The notes under the pieces are model-generated. The model made no database searches. It was given only the letters and a program-made list of their open reading frames with translations, and was not told the DNA's origin. From positions 62,001 through 126,000 of the forward strand of contig NZ_JONJ01000008.1 of assembly GCF_000711825.1 (NCBI RefSeq): a stretch of DNA of 64,000 bases, in the 5' to 3' direction. The DNA is from [Clostridium] aminophilum DSM 10710 (GTDB lineage: Bacteria > Bacillota > Clostridia > Lachnospirales > Lachnospiraceae). Positions 1 through 8,472 of this stretch are shown here, piece by piece. The position numbers were made by a program, and so were the translations under genes. Every line of letters begins with the position of its first letter. Positions within the stretch are counted from its first letter, which is position 1.

Positions 1-1
1 C

Positions 2-2998
2 TGCCTTCTTGTATTCGGTGTGTCATCCTTTCTGGGATCCAAGATGGAGCTGATTCCGAAGATGGAAATGCCGATGCTGGTCGTTTACGCGACCTATCCC
101 GGAGCCAACCCGGAGGACGTCAATACGCTGGTTACGCAGCCGATTGAGGATTCCCTCGGCACACTGAACGGAGTAAAGGATATCACGTCGTACTCGAATG
201 CGAATATGTCCTTCCTGCTTCTTCAGTATGAGTACGGCTCGGATATGGATAAGGCCTATGATGACCTGAAGAAGGCAATGGACGGCGTCAAAAACAAGCT
301 TCCCGATGATGTGGATACGCCTTCCATCATTGAGATGGATATGAACGCGCAGGCGTCCATGACCCTGGCGGTTAATAATGACGCCGAATCGAATCTCTAT
401 AACTATGTGGACAATACCGTCGTTCCGGAATTCAAAAAACTGAGTTCCGTCGCGAGCGTGGATGTCAGCGGCGGCCAGGAGCAGTATCTGAAGATCGAGC
501 TGATTCCGGAGAAAATGAGCCAGTACCGGCTCAGTATTTCTGCGGTGGCTCAGGCCATCTCTGCTGCGGACTTTTCCATCCCGGCCGGAAAGACGAAGGT
601 GGGCGACCAGAAGCTTTCGGTTACCACCGGCGCCACCTTTGACACGGCGGAAAAACTGAAAAATGTTCCGATCACGTTATCTTCCGGCAACACCATTTAC
701 CTTCAGGATGTGGCAAATGTCCGGAATACGCTGAAGGATGCGGCCGGTATCGGCCGATATGACAAGAAGGATACCATCGCGTTGGCACTGAAGAAGAACG
801 ACAGTTCCTCGGCGGCGCAGGTATCCAGAGAGGCACACCGGGTAATTGACCGCCTGACCGCGGAGAATCCGAATCTTCAGATCGTTGTCGTAAACGACAG
901 CGCAGACAGTATTAACAGCTCGCTGAAGAGCGTAATGGAGGCAATGGTTGCCGCGGTCATCATTTCCATGATCATCATCTGGCTCTTCTTTGGCGATATC
1001 AAGGCGTCCATGATCGTCGGAACCTCGATTCCGGTATCGATTCTGGTGGCTCTGATCGCGATGAGCACGATGGGATTTTCTCTGAACGTCGTTACTCTCG
1101 GCGCGCTGGTTCTCGGCGTCGGAATGATGGTCGACAACTCCATCGTTGTGCTGGAGAGCTGTTTCCGTTCAACGGAAGGGAAGGGATTCGACAAATTCCA
1201 TGAGGCGGCGCTGGACGGAAGCGGTAAAGTCCTGATGTCCATCATCGGATCGACCCTGACTACCTGCGTTGTATTCCTGCCGCTGGCGACACTCTCCGGT
1301 CTGTCCGGCCAGATGTTCAAGCCGCTGGGATTCACCATTGTGTTCTGTATGCTCGCTTCACTTCTGTCGGCGATGACGATCGTTCCGCTCTGCTATGTGC
1401 TCTATAAGCCGAGAGAGCGCGAGAAGGCGCCGCTGTCGAAGGCTCTGATCTGGATGCAGGACGGCTATCGCGGTATTATGGAGGGCTTCCTTCAGAAAAA
1501 GAAGAGAGTCATGCTGGTCAGCGTGGCACTTCTGATCTTCTCCTTTTTCCTTGCGACCAAGATCCATACGGAGCTGATGCCGGCAACCGATGACGGAGAG
1601 GTGCAGATCAGTATCAGCATCCGGCCGGGCGCCGATATGCAGAAGGCCGGAGAGATCTTCGGCCGGGTGGAGGACTTTATTGAGAAGGATCCGGATGTGG
1701 ATCATTTCCTTCTCTCCTACGGAAGTACCGGTCTGTCGGTTCAGAGCGGCTCGTCCGGAACGCTTACGGCATATCTGAAGAAGGACCGGAGCCGGTCGAC
1801 AAAAGAGATCATCAATGAATGGAAGCCGGTTCTCACGGCTTATCCGGACTGCCGGATTACGCTTACGATGTCCAGTTCGACCTCGATGAGCGGATCCTCC
1901 AACGAGTCGGATGTTCAGTATATGCTGCAGGGCGCTCAGTATGATGAGCTGAAGAACGCTTCGGACGAGGTTGTGTCGATCCTCAAGGAGAGGGGAGATA
2001 TCACCCAGATCCATTCCACGCTGGAGAACTCCGCACCGGTAGTCAAGATTGATGTGGATCCGCTGAAGGCACAGGCGGAAGGACTTTCACCGGCGGCCAT
2101 CGGAAGCACGGTCAACATGATGCTTTCCGGAAACAAGGCGATGACGCTGAAGGTCAATAGTGATGATATCGAGGTTCGGGTGGAGTATCCGGACGATGAA
2201 TACGATACGGTCGAAGACGTCCAGAGTATCATTCTTCCGAACAGCAAGGGCGGTTCCGTGGCACTGGCGGATGTGGCGGATATCTATTTTGAGGACAGTC
2301 CGAGAAGCATCCAGAGAAAGAACAAACAGTATCAGGTGACCATCAGCGGAGCCTTTGCGGGAGACGTTCCGGCAAAGGAAAAGACCGCGATCTCCGATCA
2401 GATTTATCGGGATGTCGTGGCTCCGAAGATGCGGAACGGCATCACCCGTGCCCAGAGTCTGCAGACCGAGATGATGAACGATGAGTTTGCATCGCTCGGA
2501 AAAGCAATTTTGACGGCGATCTTCCTGATCTTCGTCGTTATGGCGGCACAGTTTGAGTCTCCGAAATTCTCTCTGATGGTTATGTCCACGATCCCGTTCT
2601 CGCTGATCGGCGTGTTCGGATCGCTGTTCTTCTTTGATATCTCGATCAGCATGACATCACTTCTCGGCTTCCTGATGCTGGTCGGAACGGTAGTAAACAA
2701 CGGTATTCTCTATCTGGATACCGCGAATCAGTACCGGATGACCATGGATCAGAAAACGGCACTGATTGAGGCCGGTGCGACCCGACTTCGCCCGATTCTG
2801 ATGACAACAATGACCACTGTTCTCTCCATGATCCCGATGGCGGCGACCACCAGCGGAAGCGGACAGGTTATGCAGGGGCTGGCGATGGTAAATATCGGCG
2901 GTCTGACGGCTTCGACCGTGCTTTCTCTGCTGATGCTTCCGGTTTATTACGCAGTGGTCAGCCGCAGAAGCAAAGTGGATGCAATGGATATCGACTGA
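2..2998 (+). CDS. RND-family efflux permease (5' end outside window)
   Basis: This is the membrane permease of a resistance-nodulation-division (AcrB/HAE1-like) efflux pump, which would export small molecules using the proton gradient. The reading frame is open from base 2, so the true start and most of the first membrane helix lie upstream; about 998 residues remain of a family usually slightly over 1000. The first periplasmic-type loop follows with the family motif PGANPEDV. Two blocks of clustered hydrophobic helices surround two large soluble loops, the expected internal duplication. The motif GMMVDNSIVVLE in the first helix block and its counterpart GTVVNNGILYLD in the second are typical. 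Two TolC-like genes follow on the same strand, so it belongs to a tripartite-type export operon; the HlyD-like adaptor is presumably upstream. Substrate is unknown. Confidence 0.93.
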   Translation, partial: CLLVFGVSSFLGSKMELIPKMEMPMLVVYATYPGANPEDVNTLVTQPIEDSLGTLNGVKDITSYSNANMSFLLLQYEYGSDMDKAYDDLKKAMDGVKNKLPDDVDTPSIIEMDMNAQASMTLAVNNDAESNLYNYVDNTVVPEFKKLSSVASVDVSGGQEQYLKIELIPEKMSQYRLSISAVAQAISAADFSIPAGKTKVGDQKLSVTTGATFDTAEKLKNVPITLSSGNTIYLQDVANVRNTLKDAAGIGRYDKKDTIALALKKNDSSSAAQVSREAHRVIDRLTAENPNLQIVVVNDSADSINSSLKSVMEAMVAAVIISMIIIWLFFGDIKASMIVGTSIPVSILVALIAMSTMGFSLNVVTLGALVLGVGMMVDNSIVVLESCFRSTEGKGFDKFHEAALDGSGKVLMSIIGSTLTTCVVFLPLATLSGLSGQMFKPLGFTIVFCMLASLLSAMTIVPLCYVLYKPREREKAPLSKALIWMQDGYRGIMEGFLQKKKRVMLVSVALLIFSFFLATKIHTELMPATDDGEVQISISIRPGADMQKAGEIFGRVEDFIEKDPDVDHFLLSYGSTGLSVQSGSSGTLTAYLKKDRSRSTKEIINEWKPVLTAYPDCRITLTMSSSTSMSGSSNESDVQYMLQGAQYDELKNASDEVVSILKERGDITQIHSTLENSAPVVKIDVDPLKAQAEGLSPAAIGSTVNMMLSGNKAMTLKVNSDDIEVRVEYPDDEYDTVEDVQSIILPNSKGGSVALADVADIYFEDSPRSIQRKNKQYQVTISGAFAGDVPAKEKTAISDQIYRDVVAPKMRNGITRAQSLQTEMMNDEFASLGKAILTAIFLIFVVMAAQFESPKFSLMVMSTIPFSLIGVFGSLFFFDISISMTSLLGFLMLVGTVVNNGILYLDTANQYRMTMDQKTALIEAGATRLRPILMTTMTTVLSMIPMAATTSGSGQVMQGLAMVNIGGLTASTVLSLLMLPVYYAVVSRRSKVDAMDID

Positions 2999-3027
2999 TC
3001 GGAATCGTGATCAAAGAATGATCGAAG

Positions 3028-3165
3028 ACGGACCGGAAGATTGATCTGGGATGGACCGGAAGACTGGTCAGGGACGGACCGGACGACTGGTCAGGGACGG
3101 ACCGGAAGATTGATCGAACACGGATCGGACGACAGATCATGAACGGATCGGAAGATTGGTCGGAA
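3028..3165 (+). repeat. Six tandem 23-nt repeats between RND and TolC-like genes
   Basis: Six consecutive degenerate 23-nt units begin at 3028, 3051, 3074, 3097, 3120 and 3143. Each starts with A(C/T)GGA(C/T)CGGA and contains a GATC or GGTC near its end. The array fills almost the whole gap and ends just before the ribosome site of the next gene. A period of 23 does not keep a reading frame, so it is not coding. Confidence 0.85.
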
Positions 3166-3191
3166 CAGTTCAGAATGCAGGAGGAATGCAG

Positions 3192-4346
3192 TTGAAATAT
3201 AAATTCGCGAAACGGTATGCCGCATTTGCGGCAGCCGCGCTTCTGACGCTTTCCGGGGGGACCGCGGCCTATGCCGGTCCGTCCGGCGAGGTCTCGGAAG
3301 AACAGATGACGGAGGAGCGGAAGGCACAGCTCGCGGACAAGGTGGTTGAGTTTGATGAGATTGCGGACCGGATTGAACTGTATAACCAGACATACCGGAA
3401 CACGCTTCTGACCATCAACAGCTCCGCCATCAACAGCGCGGCGGCACATTCGATGGCGGAAGAGGCGGACAGCCTGATGGAAGATGCGAGGGATGTGAAA
3501 GAGGCGGACCGCCTTCTCTATGAGGAATATAAATCCGCGGCGAGAGAGCTCCGGAGACTGGCGGCCGAAACCGGCAACAAAGACCTGTCCGGACAGTATG
3601 AGAGAAAGCTCCGGCAGGTAAAGAACAATCTGACCAAGAGTGTGGAGGATGTGCTGATCCAGTATCAGCAGACCGAGGCGAACCGGCAGACCGCGCAGAT
3701 CGCACAGGAGCTTGCGGCGCAGGGATACAAGAGCGCGCAGGACAGCTATGGTCTCGGACTGGCCGCCACCTCGGGAGTTCTTTCCGCCGCGAAAGGTGAG
3801 CTTTCGGCGGAAAACAGTGTTCAGAAACTGGATGCCGGACTTCAGACACTGCGGCAGACGCTCCAGGTGCTTCTTGGTTACGGCGCGGATGAACCGGTGA
3901 CATTTTCCCCGGTACCGGAGCCGGATCCGGAGCGGATTGCGCATCTCGATCTGAATGCGGATACGGACACGGCGATCGCGTCCAACTATACGCTGATGGA
4001 CACGAGATCCGCTTCCGCGAAGGGAACGAGAGCCCGCGGAATCAAAAACCGTACCGTCGAGAACTCCAAACAGGAGATTCGCTCGGCGATGGAAAATCTG
4101 TATCAGGAAATTCTGTCAAAGAAGCAGGCTTATGAGGCGGCGCAGACCGCATTTTCCGCCGCACAGGCGTCAAGGGCTGCAGCGGAGAGAAAATGGAGTC
4201 TCGGTATGCTGAACCGTGCTCAGTATCTGCAGGAACAGATGTCCTATGCTCAGGCAGAGGGAGCGAAGACTTCCGCGTCCCTTGCACTGGTCAAGGCGCT
4301 GAATGATTATGAGTGGGGCCGCGCCGGTCTGATCACCATCGGCTGA
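3192..4346 (+). CDS. TolC-like efflux protein, first copy
   Basis: The protein resembles the TolC/outer membrane efflux family, the export-channel component of RND and type I systems. It is 384 residues long, with an N-terminal signal peptide (basic start, alanine-rich hydrophobic stretch, TAAYAG processing region) followed by long, Ala/Gln/Glu/Lys-rich alpha-helical coiled-coil segments. It lies 193 bases after the RND permease and 53 before a second paralogue, which supports one operon. The start is taken as TTG at 3192 because the strong AGGAGG at 3179-3184 is 7 bases away. An in-frame ATG at 3186 is only 1 base from it, and an upstream ATG at 3156 lies inside the tandem repeat. How a TolC-like protein works in a cell without an outer membrane is not known; it may be a lipid- or wall-associated adaptor. 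Confidence 0.8.
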   Translation: MKYKFAKRYAAFAAAALLTLSGGTAAYAGPSGEVSEEQMTEERKAQLADKVVEFDEIADRIELYNQTYRNTLLTINSSAINSAAAHSMAEEADSLMEDARDVKEADRLLYEEYKSAARELRRLAAETGNKDLSGQYERKLRQVKNNLTKSVEDVLIQYQQTEANRQTAQIAQELAAQGYKSAQDSYGLGLAATSGVLSAAKGELSAENSVQKLDAGLQTLRQTLQVLLGYGADEPVTFSPVPEPDPERIAHLDLNADTDTAIASNYTLMDTRSASAKGTRARGIKNRTVENSKQEIRSAMENLYQEILSKKQAYEAAQTAFSAAQASRAAAERKWSLGMLNRAQYLQEQMSYAQAEGAKTSASLALVKALNDYEWGRAGLITIG

Positions 4347-4399
4347 CGCCGGGCAGAGGGCCGATTTTAAGCAAAACAGTCATTGCAGGAGGAAACAGG

Positions 4400-5683
4400 A
4401 TGAACAGAACAAGAAAGATCGCTGCGCTTTGTCTGGCCGCCGCGATGTCGGCACTTACGCCGGCAGCGGCATTTGCGGCCAGCCCGCAGTTTGCGCATGA
4501 CGAGGCAACCTGGGCGAGACTCCGGGACAATGTCATGGAATATGATGAACTGGAAATGCTGGTGGAGGAATACAATCCGGATTATCTGAATAATCAGGCG
4601 GAATATCAGGGCAATAAAGGCGTTGAGGACGCCAATGCCGTCCGGCAGAAAAAACTGGACAATGCCAATGATCTACGCGATCAGGCGGAGTCCATGCGGG
4701 ACCGCGCTTCCTCCATGGAAGCGATGTTCTCTTCGATTGAAGATCTGACGGGAATGCTGCCGGTGATGAATGATACAACCCTGAAGGGAATGGGGGTGAC
4801 ATCTTCCGGTCTCAGCGCGGTCGGATCCGGCTATGCATCGATGCTCGCTGCAGCGGCGATGCTGGAGCAGAGCGCCCTTTCCACGGAACAGTCGGCGGCG
4901 GCCTCTTATGAGGACAGTGAGTCGAGAAGTCTGAGCCTTCAGAATAAACAGCTGGGACTGAAAGCGCAGACCAAAGCGCTCTTTGCTTCCTATAATCTGA
5001 CGAAGAAATCCGTGGATTCCCTGAACGCCAATCTTGCGGTGGTACAGAAGTCCTGTGAGACGGTTCAGCATCAGCAGGCTCTCGGAATGGCGACATCCAC
5101 CGATGTTCTGAAAGCGCAGAATTCCCTCCAGTCTCTTCAGTCGTCCATCACTTCCACGCAGGCGACGGCGGAGCAGCTTCGCCAGAAACTCTGTCTGGCA
5201 ACCGGGTGGAAATACAATGATCAGCCGGAGATTCAGGATATCCCGGCTGCAGACCCTGCAAAGGTGGATGTGCTGAATCCGTCGGAGGATATTCCCAAAG
5301 CGATGGATGCCAACCTGTCGCTGAAATACAATCAGCGGATGTTTGCCAATATGTCCGAGGGATCGGTGGATTACAAGAATATGAAACGCACCATCGAGAA
5401 TCAGAAGGAGAATATCAAGACAAAAGTCAGCACACTGTATAATACCGCTGTTCAGAACCGCACTGCCCGAAAAGTGGCAGAGGCGGCGCTCAGTGAGAAA
5501 CAGCAGGCGCTGAACAGCGCGCAGACACGGTTTGCGCTCGGCATGGCTTCTTCGTCGGAACTGCTGAGCGCCCAGTCACAGCTCTTCGCGGCGCAGATCG
5601 ATCTGGCTACTGCGGATGCGAACCTTCAGCAGGCTCTGGAAAATTACGATTTTGCGATGAGAGGATATGTGGCGCAGAACTGA
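4400..5683 (+). CDS. TolC-like efflux protein, second copy
   Basis: A second TolC/OEP-type protein of 427 residues, paralogous to the preceding gene but diverged. It has a signal peptide (MNRTRKIAALCLAAAMSAL, cleavage near AFAAS) and two long helical hairpin regions rich in Gln, Ala, Ser and Asn. The repeat-type motif QALGMATSTDVLKAQNSLQS is mirrored by RFALGMASSSELLSAQSQL near the C-terminus, the internal duplication expected for this family. The start ATG at 4400 follows AGGAGG at 4388-4393 with 6 bases of spacing. It completes the RND-TolC-TolC operon and is followed by a strong hairpin terminator. Family assignment is good; the role in a monoderm envelope is inference. Confidence 0.82.
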   Translation: MNRTRKIAALCLAAAMSALTPAAAFAASPQFAHDEATWARLRDNVMEYDELEMLVEEYNPDYLNNQAEYQGNKGVEDANAVRQKKLDNANDLRDQAESMRDRASSMEAMFSSIEDLTGMLPVMNDTTLKGMGVTSSGLSAVGSGYASMLAAAAMLEQSALSTEQSAAASYEDSESRSLSLQNKQLGLKAQTKALFASYNLTKKSVDSLNANLAVVQKSCETVQHQQALGMATSTDVLKAQNSLQSLQSSITSTQATAEQLRQKLCLATGWKYNDQPEIQDIPAADPAKVDVLNPSEDIPKAMDANLSLKYNQRMFANMSEGSVDYKNMKRTIENQKENIKTKVSTLYNTAVQNRTARKVAEAALSEKQQALNSAQTRFALGMASSSELLSAQSQLFAAQIDLATADANLQQALENYDFAMRGYVAQN

Positions 5684-5732
5684 TCCAATGGGTCGGTGAG
5701 GCAGAAGAAAGGAAAAGAATAATCCGATCGGG

Positions 5733-5775
5733 AAACTTCCGCATATGCACGGAAATGGTGCATATGCGGAAGTTT
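5733..5775 (+). terminator. Terminator of the efflux operon
   Basis: Perfect 18-bp inverted repeat (5733-5750 with 5758-5775) around a 7-base loop GGAAATG. The arms start with AAA and end with TTT. It lies 50 bases after the second TolC-like gene and about 70 before ddl. Confidence 0.8.
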
Positions 5776-5843
5776 TGTGCTATATTAGTGCGGTATTGGC
5801 AATGGAAATCGCGCTTTCTGCGCGGAAAGGATATAAAGAAGTT

Positions 5844-6905
5844 ATGAAAAAGACAGTACTGGTTCTGTTCGGCGGACAGTCGTCCGAGCATGAGGTTTCC
5901 TGCAAATCGGCAATCAACGTGATCCGGAATGTGGATCCGGAACTTTTCGAGACGGTTCTGATCGGAATCACAAAGACGGGTGAATGGCTCTATGTGGATT
6001 CGGTCGGGGAGATTGAGAAGGATACCTGGAGGAATTCCGCGAAGAAGGCATTTATGGCACCGGATGCGGTGGAAAAGGCTGTCGTGATCCTGGACGGAGA
6101 ACATTTCTCCAAAAAGAGAGTGGATGTCGCCATTCCGGTTCTGCACGGTCTCTACGGTGAGGACGGGACGGTTCAGGGCATTTTCGAACTCGCGAAGCTC
6201 CCGTATGTCGGCTGCGGCGTGTTCGCGTCCTCCGCGTCCATGGATAAATTCTATACCAAGGTTGTGGTTGACCGCGCAGGGGTCCGCCAGGCGGCATATG
6301 AGCCGGTATTTAAGGATGAACTGGGGGATATGGATGCCGTGACTGCCAGAATCGAGGGACGCTTCAGCTATCCGGTTTTCATCAAGCCGGCAAACGAGGG
6401 TTCCTCCTGCGGCATCACCAAGGCTGAAAACCGCGACATGCTTGTGTCCGGTCTGAAACTGGCCGCGGAGCATGACCGCAAGATCCTGGTGGAAGAGACG
6501 ATCGTCGGCCGGGAGATCGAGTGCGCGGTCTTCGGAGGCGGAAAAGATCCGGTGGTTGCATTCGGCGTGGGCGAGATTCAGGCGGCTGCCGATTACTATG
6601 ATTATGATGCAAAGTACAACAATCCGGAATCCAAAACCATTGTCGGACCGGAACTTCCGGGAAATGCGGCGCAGGAGGTTATGGATTCTGCGGTGAAGAT
6701 CTTCCGTGCAGTGGACGGCTACGGCCTTGCCCGCGTGGACTTCTTTGTGTGCGAGGACGGAACCGTGGTGTTCAACGAGCTGAACACACTTCCGGGCTTT
6801 ACGGCCATCAGTATGTATCCGATGATCGCGGAAGCGGCTGGATATGATAAGATGGCTCTGATCTCGAAACTCATTGACAGCGCCATGAAGAGGTACGAAC
6901 GATAA
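5844..6905 (+). CDS. ddl: D-alanine--D-alanine ligase
   Basis: ATP-grasp ligase that joins two D-alanines for the peptidoglycan precursor pentapeptide in the cytoplasm. It is 353 residues, normal for the family. The N-terminus carries LFGGQSSEHEVSCKSA, the central region FIKPANEGSSCGITKA (nucleotide and substrate binding), and the C-terminus FNELNTLPGFTAISMYP with the metal-binding Asn/Glu and the substrate-binding segment. The start ATG at 5844 matches the usual N-terminus MKKTVLVLFGG; no strong ribosome site is visible at the usual distance (GGAAAGG ends 13 bases before). The stop codon overlaps the start of the following DUF1934 gene by one base (TAATG), so the two are translationally coupled. 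Confidence 0.96.
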   Translation: MKKTVLVLFGGQSSEHEVSCKSAINVIRNVDPELFETVLIGITKTGEWLYVDSVGEIEKDTWRNSAKKAFMAPDAVEKAVVILDGEHFSKKRVDVAIPVLHGLYGEDGTVQGIFELAKLPYVGCGVFASSASMDKFYTKVVVDRAGVRQAAYEPVFKDELGDMDAVTARIEGRFSYPVFIKPANEGSSCGITKAENRDMLVSGLKLAAEHDRKILVEETIVGREIECAVFGGGKDPVVAFGVGEIQAAADYYDYDAKYNNPESKTIVGPELPGNAAQEVMDSAVKIFRAVDGYGLARVDFFVCEDGTVVFNELNTLPGFTAISMYPMIAEAAGYDKMALISKLIDSAMKRYER

Positions 6906-7324
6906 TGACAGAAGATGTGCTTGTCCGTGTAACCGGCAGACACCTTATGGAACAGGACAGCGGCGAGATCGGAGTGACCGCGGAGGGATCCTATTACGAA
7001 AAGAGCAGCGGACATTTTCTCGCGTACGATGAAATTCAGGAAGGCGGAGAAAAAGTCCATGTGGTTCTGAAGATAGGAGCGGACCGCGTCGATATGATGC
7101 GGAGCGGCGCGGTGAAAACGCATATGGAGTTTCTTCCGGGCCGGACCACGAAGAACTGCTATTACACGCCGTACGGCGAAATGCTGCTCAGCGTGACGAC
7201 GAAGGAACTGGCGACGGACATCCGGGAGGATCGGATCGAGGTGAGAATCCGATATCTTCTGGAGATCGACGGCGGCGCGGGAAGCAGCGCCGAGATCCGG
7301 ATCACGGCGGTTCCGCGAAAATGA
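6905..7324 (+). CDS. DUF1934 family protein (YwiB-like)
   Basis: A 139-residue protein of the DUF1934/YwiB family, small lipocalin-like beta-barrels of unknown function common in Firmicutes. Visible family traits are the N-terminal pattern of charged beta strands, the central FLPGRTTKNCYYTPYGEM segment and a C-terminal strand ending near the YLLEIDG motif. No signal peptide or membrane helix is present. It overlaps the ddl stop by one base and is followed, across about 135 bases without a gene, by a strong two-way terminator, so ddl and this gene form a two-gene transcription unit. The link to cell-wall synthesis is only by position. Confidence 0.85.
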   Translation: MTEDVLVRVTGRHLMEQDSGEIGVTAEGSYYEKSSGHFLAYDEIQEGGEKVHVVLKIGADRVDMMRSGAVKTHMEFLPGRTTKNCYYTPYGEMLLSVTTKELATDIREDRIEVRIRYLLEIDGGAGSSAEIRITAVPRK

Positions 7325-7459
7325 GATGATCCACCGGAAGACGGTTTTACCGCGCTTCCCCGTATTGCCGGAATCGGCAAAGGAATGCTCCGGAGTTTCG
7401 GTCCCGGCCGGTGTTCGTATGACTGTGTGACCGAATGACCGGAAAATGTCTTTCTATGA

Positions 7460-7511
7460 AAAAAGATGCCGTGCATCAGCTGACTGATCAACTGATGCAC
7501 GGCATCTTTTT
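7460..7511. terminator. Bidirectional terminator between convergent genes
   Basis: Perfect 20-bp stem (7460-7479 with 7492-7511), loop of 12 bases, A5 before and T5 after. It sits between the plus-strand DUF1934 gene and the minus-strand membrane-protein gene ending at 7617 and can serve both. Confidence 0.9.
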
Positions 7512-7616
7512 GTATTTACGCGGCTGAACCGCAAAAGCCCACGCCATAGGGAGGCATTGGCGACTGCCGCTTTTTGGTTTTGATATCATTCGCGGCCGGT
7601 GAAAACCGGATCGCGA

Positions 7617-8105
7617 TTACTTTTTCCTGCTGTTGGCCTGAGCTCTGTTCGCAGCGCCTGCAGCTTTCTCTGCAAGCCATGCGCGCCAGCCGGTCGGTTT
7701 CTTGACCGGAAGAAGGCTTCCGCCGCGAACACTCTTTACATCGGTGATGTAAAGTCCGCTGATGATGACATTGCATTCCTTTTTCAGCGGAAGCTGCTCG
7801 AAGACATTGCCGTCCGCGATCATGGTCATGACTCTCGGTCCGATCTTTGCCTTGACAATCGGGAGCTTCATGCGTTTGGAGTACCACGGAACCTGGTCGA
7901 TCACCTGCTTCGGAAGTCCGGACTCTGTGATCTTGAGTCTCTTTTTGTCAATTACCAGAATAGTTGCGGGCTGCTTCGCTGCCTCCAGCATCTCCTGCGA
8001 CTGCGCCTGATTCTTCTGCGCTTTATTACCCATAAAGTACAGAACCACAAGACCGACGATCAGGATGATGAGGATGACCAGCAGAACGATGGTCAGTGTG
8101 CTCAT
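7617..8105 (-). CDS. Small membrane-anchored protein of unknown function
   Basis: A 162-residue protein I do not recognise by name. It has one N-terminal transmembrane segment (MSTLTIVLLVILIILIVGL and onward, about residues 3-25). A basic/glutamine-rich stretch follows, then a compact cytoplasmic domain of about 100 residues with alternating hydrophobic and lysine-rich segments, and a tail ending in lysines and arginines. GGAGGT stands 10 bases before the ATG, and a good minus-strand promoter (8198-8226) lies about 90 bases upstream. It is divergent from rpoB and convergent with DUF1934. The single N-terminal anchor plus soluble domain suggests a membrane-tethered cytoplasmic protein; nothing indicates an enzyme. 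Confidence 0.75.
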   Translation of the reverse strand: MSTLTIVLLVILIILIVGLVVLYFMGNKAQKNQAQSQEMLEAAKQPATILVIDKKRLKITESGLPKQVIDQVPWYSKRMKLPIVKAKIGPRVMTMIADGNVFEQLPLKKECNVIISGLYITDVKSVRGGSLLPVKKPTGWRAWLAEKAAGAANRAQANSRKK

Positions 8106-8197
8106 ATTATCTTATACCTCCGGTTGAAATGCTCCGCGGCCTAAGGAATCCCACATATGACCCGCTTCAGCTTCCGCAGATGCTCATACAGAAAGGT

Positions 8198-8226
8198 ATT
8201 ATAGCATTTGAAGGGCAAATTAGCAA
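8198..8226 (-). promoter_or_regulatory. Promoter for the small membrane protein
   Basis: On the minus strand a -35 TTGCTA (8221-8226) and -10 TATAAT (8198-8203) are separated by 17 bases, about 90 bases upstream of the start at 8105. Confidence 0.65.
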
Positions 8227-8279
8227 GATACAACGGCGGAATCGGCGGCATTTTCGGCAATTTTGTTCCTTATTATACG

Positions 8280-8308
8280 TTGACGTATTGACATTCAGAT
8301 GATATTAT
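8280..8308 (+). promoter_or_regulatory. Promoter of rpoB-rpoC
   Basis: TTGACG (8280-8285), 17 bases, TATTAT (8303-8308). It predicts a transcript start near 8315 and a leader of about 158 bases before rpoB. rpoBC therefore has its own promoter here instead of following rplJL. Confidence 0.8.
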
Positions 8309-8333
8309 GGAATGTGCACTATTGTGGATTCGT

Positions 8334-8433
8334 GGGCCTAACAGCCCGGGGAGAAACAACAGAAGAGTCCGCTTTTAAAAGGGATTCGGTACCTCACAAA
8401 GCCGAAAGGCTCTTCGTGCTGTAAGGCGCGAAG
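8334..8433 (+). promoter_or_regulatory. Structured 5' leader of rpoB
   Basis: Three local hairpins lie in the leader: GGGC/GCCC (8334-8347), AGCC-GAAA-GGCT with a GNRA loop (8400-8411), and an 8-bp stem CTTCGTGC/GCGCGAAG (8412-8419 with 8426-8433). None is followed by a T-tract, so it is not a simple attenuator. I do not recognise an L10-type leader. Confidence 0.4.
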
Positions 8434-8472
8434 CGTACATGCATAAGAAAGAATACAGGGGTGAAACGTCGA

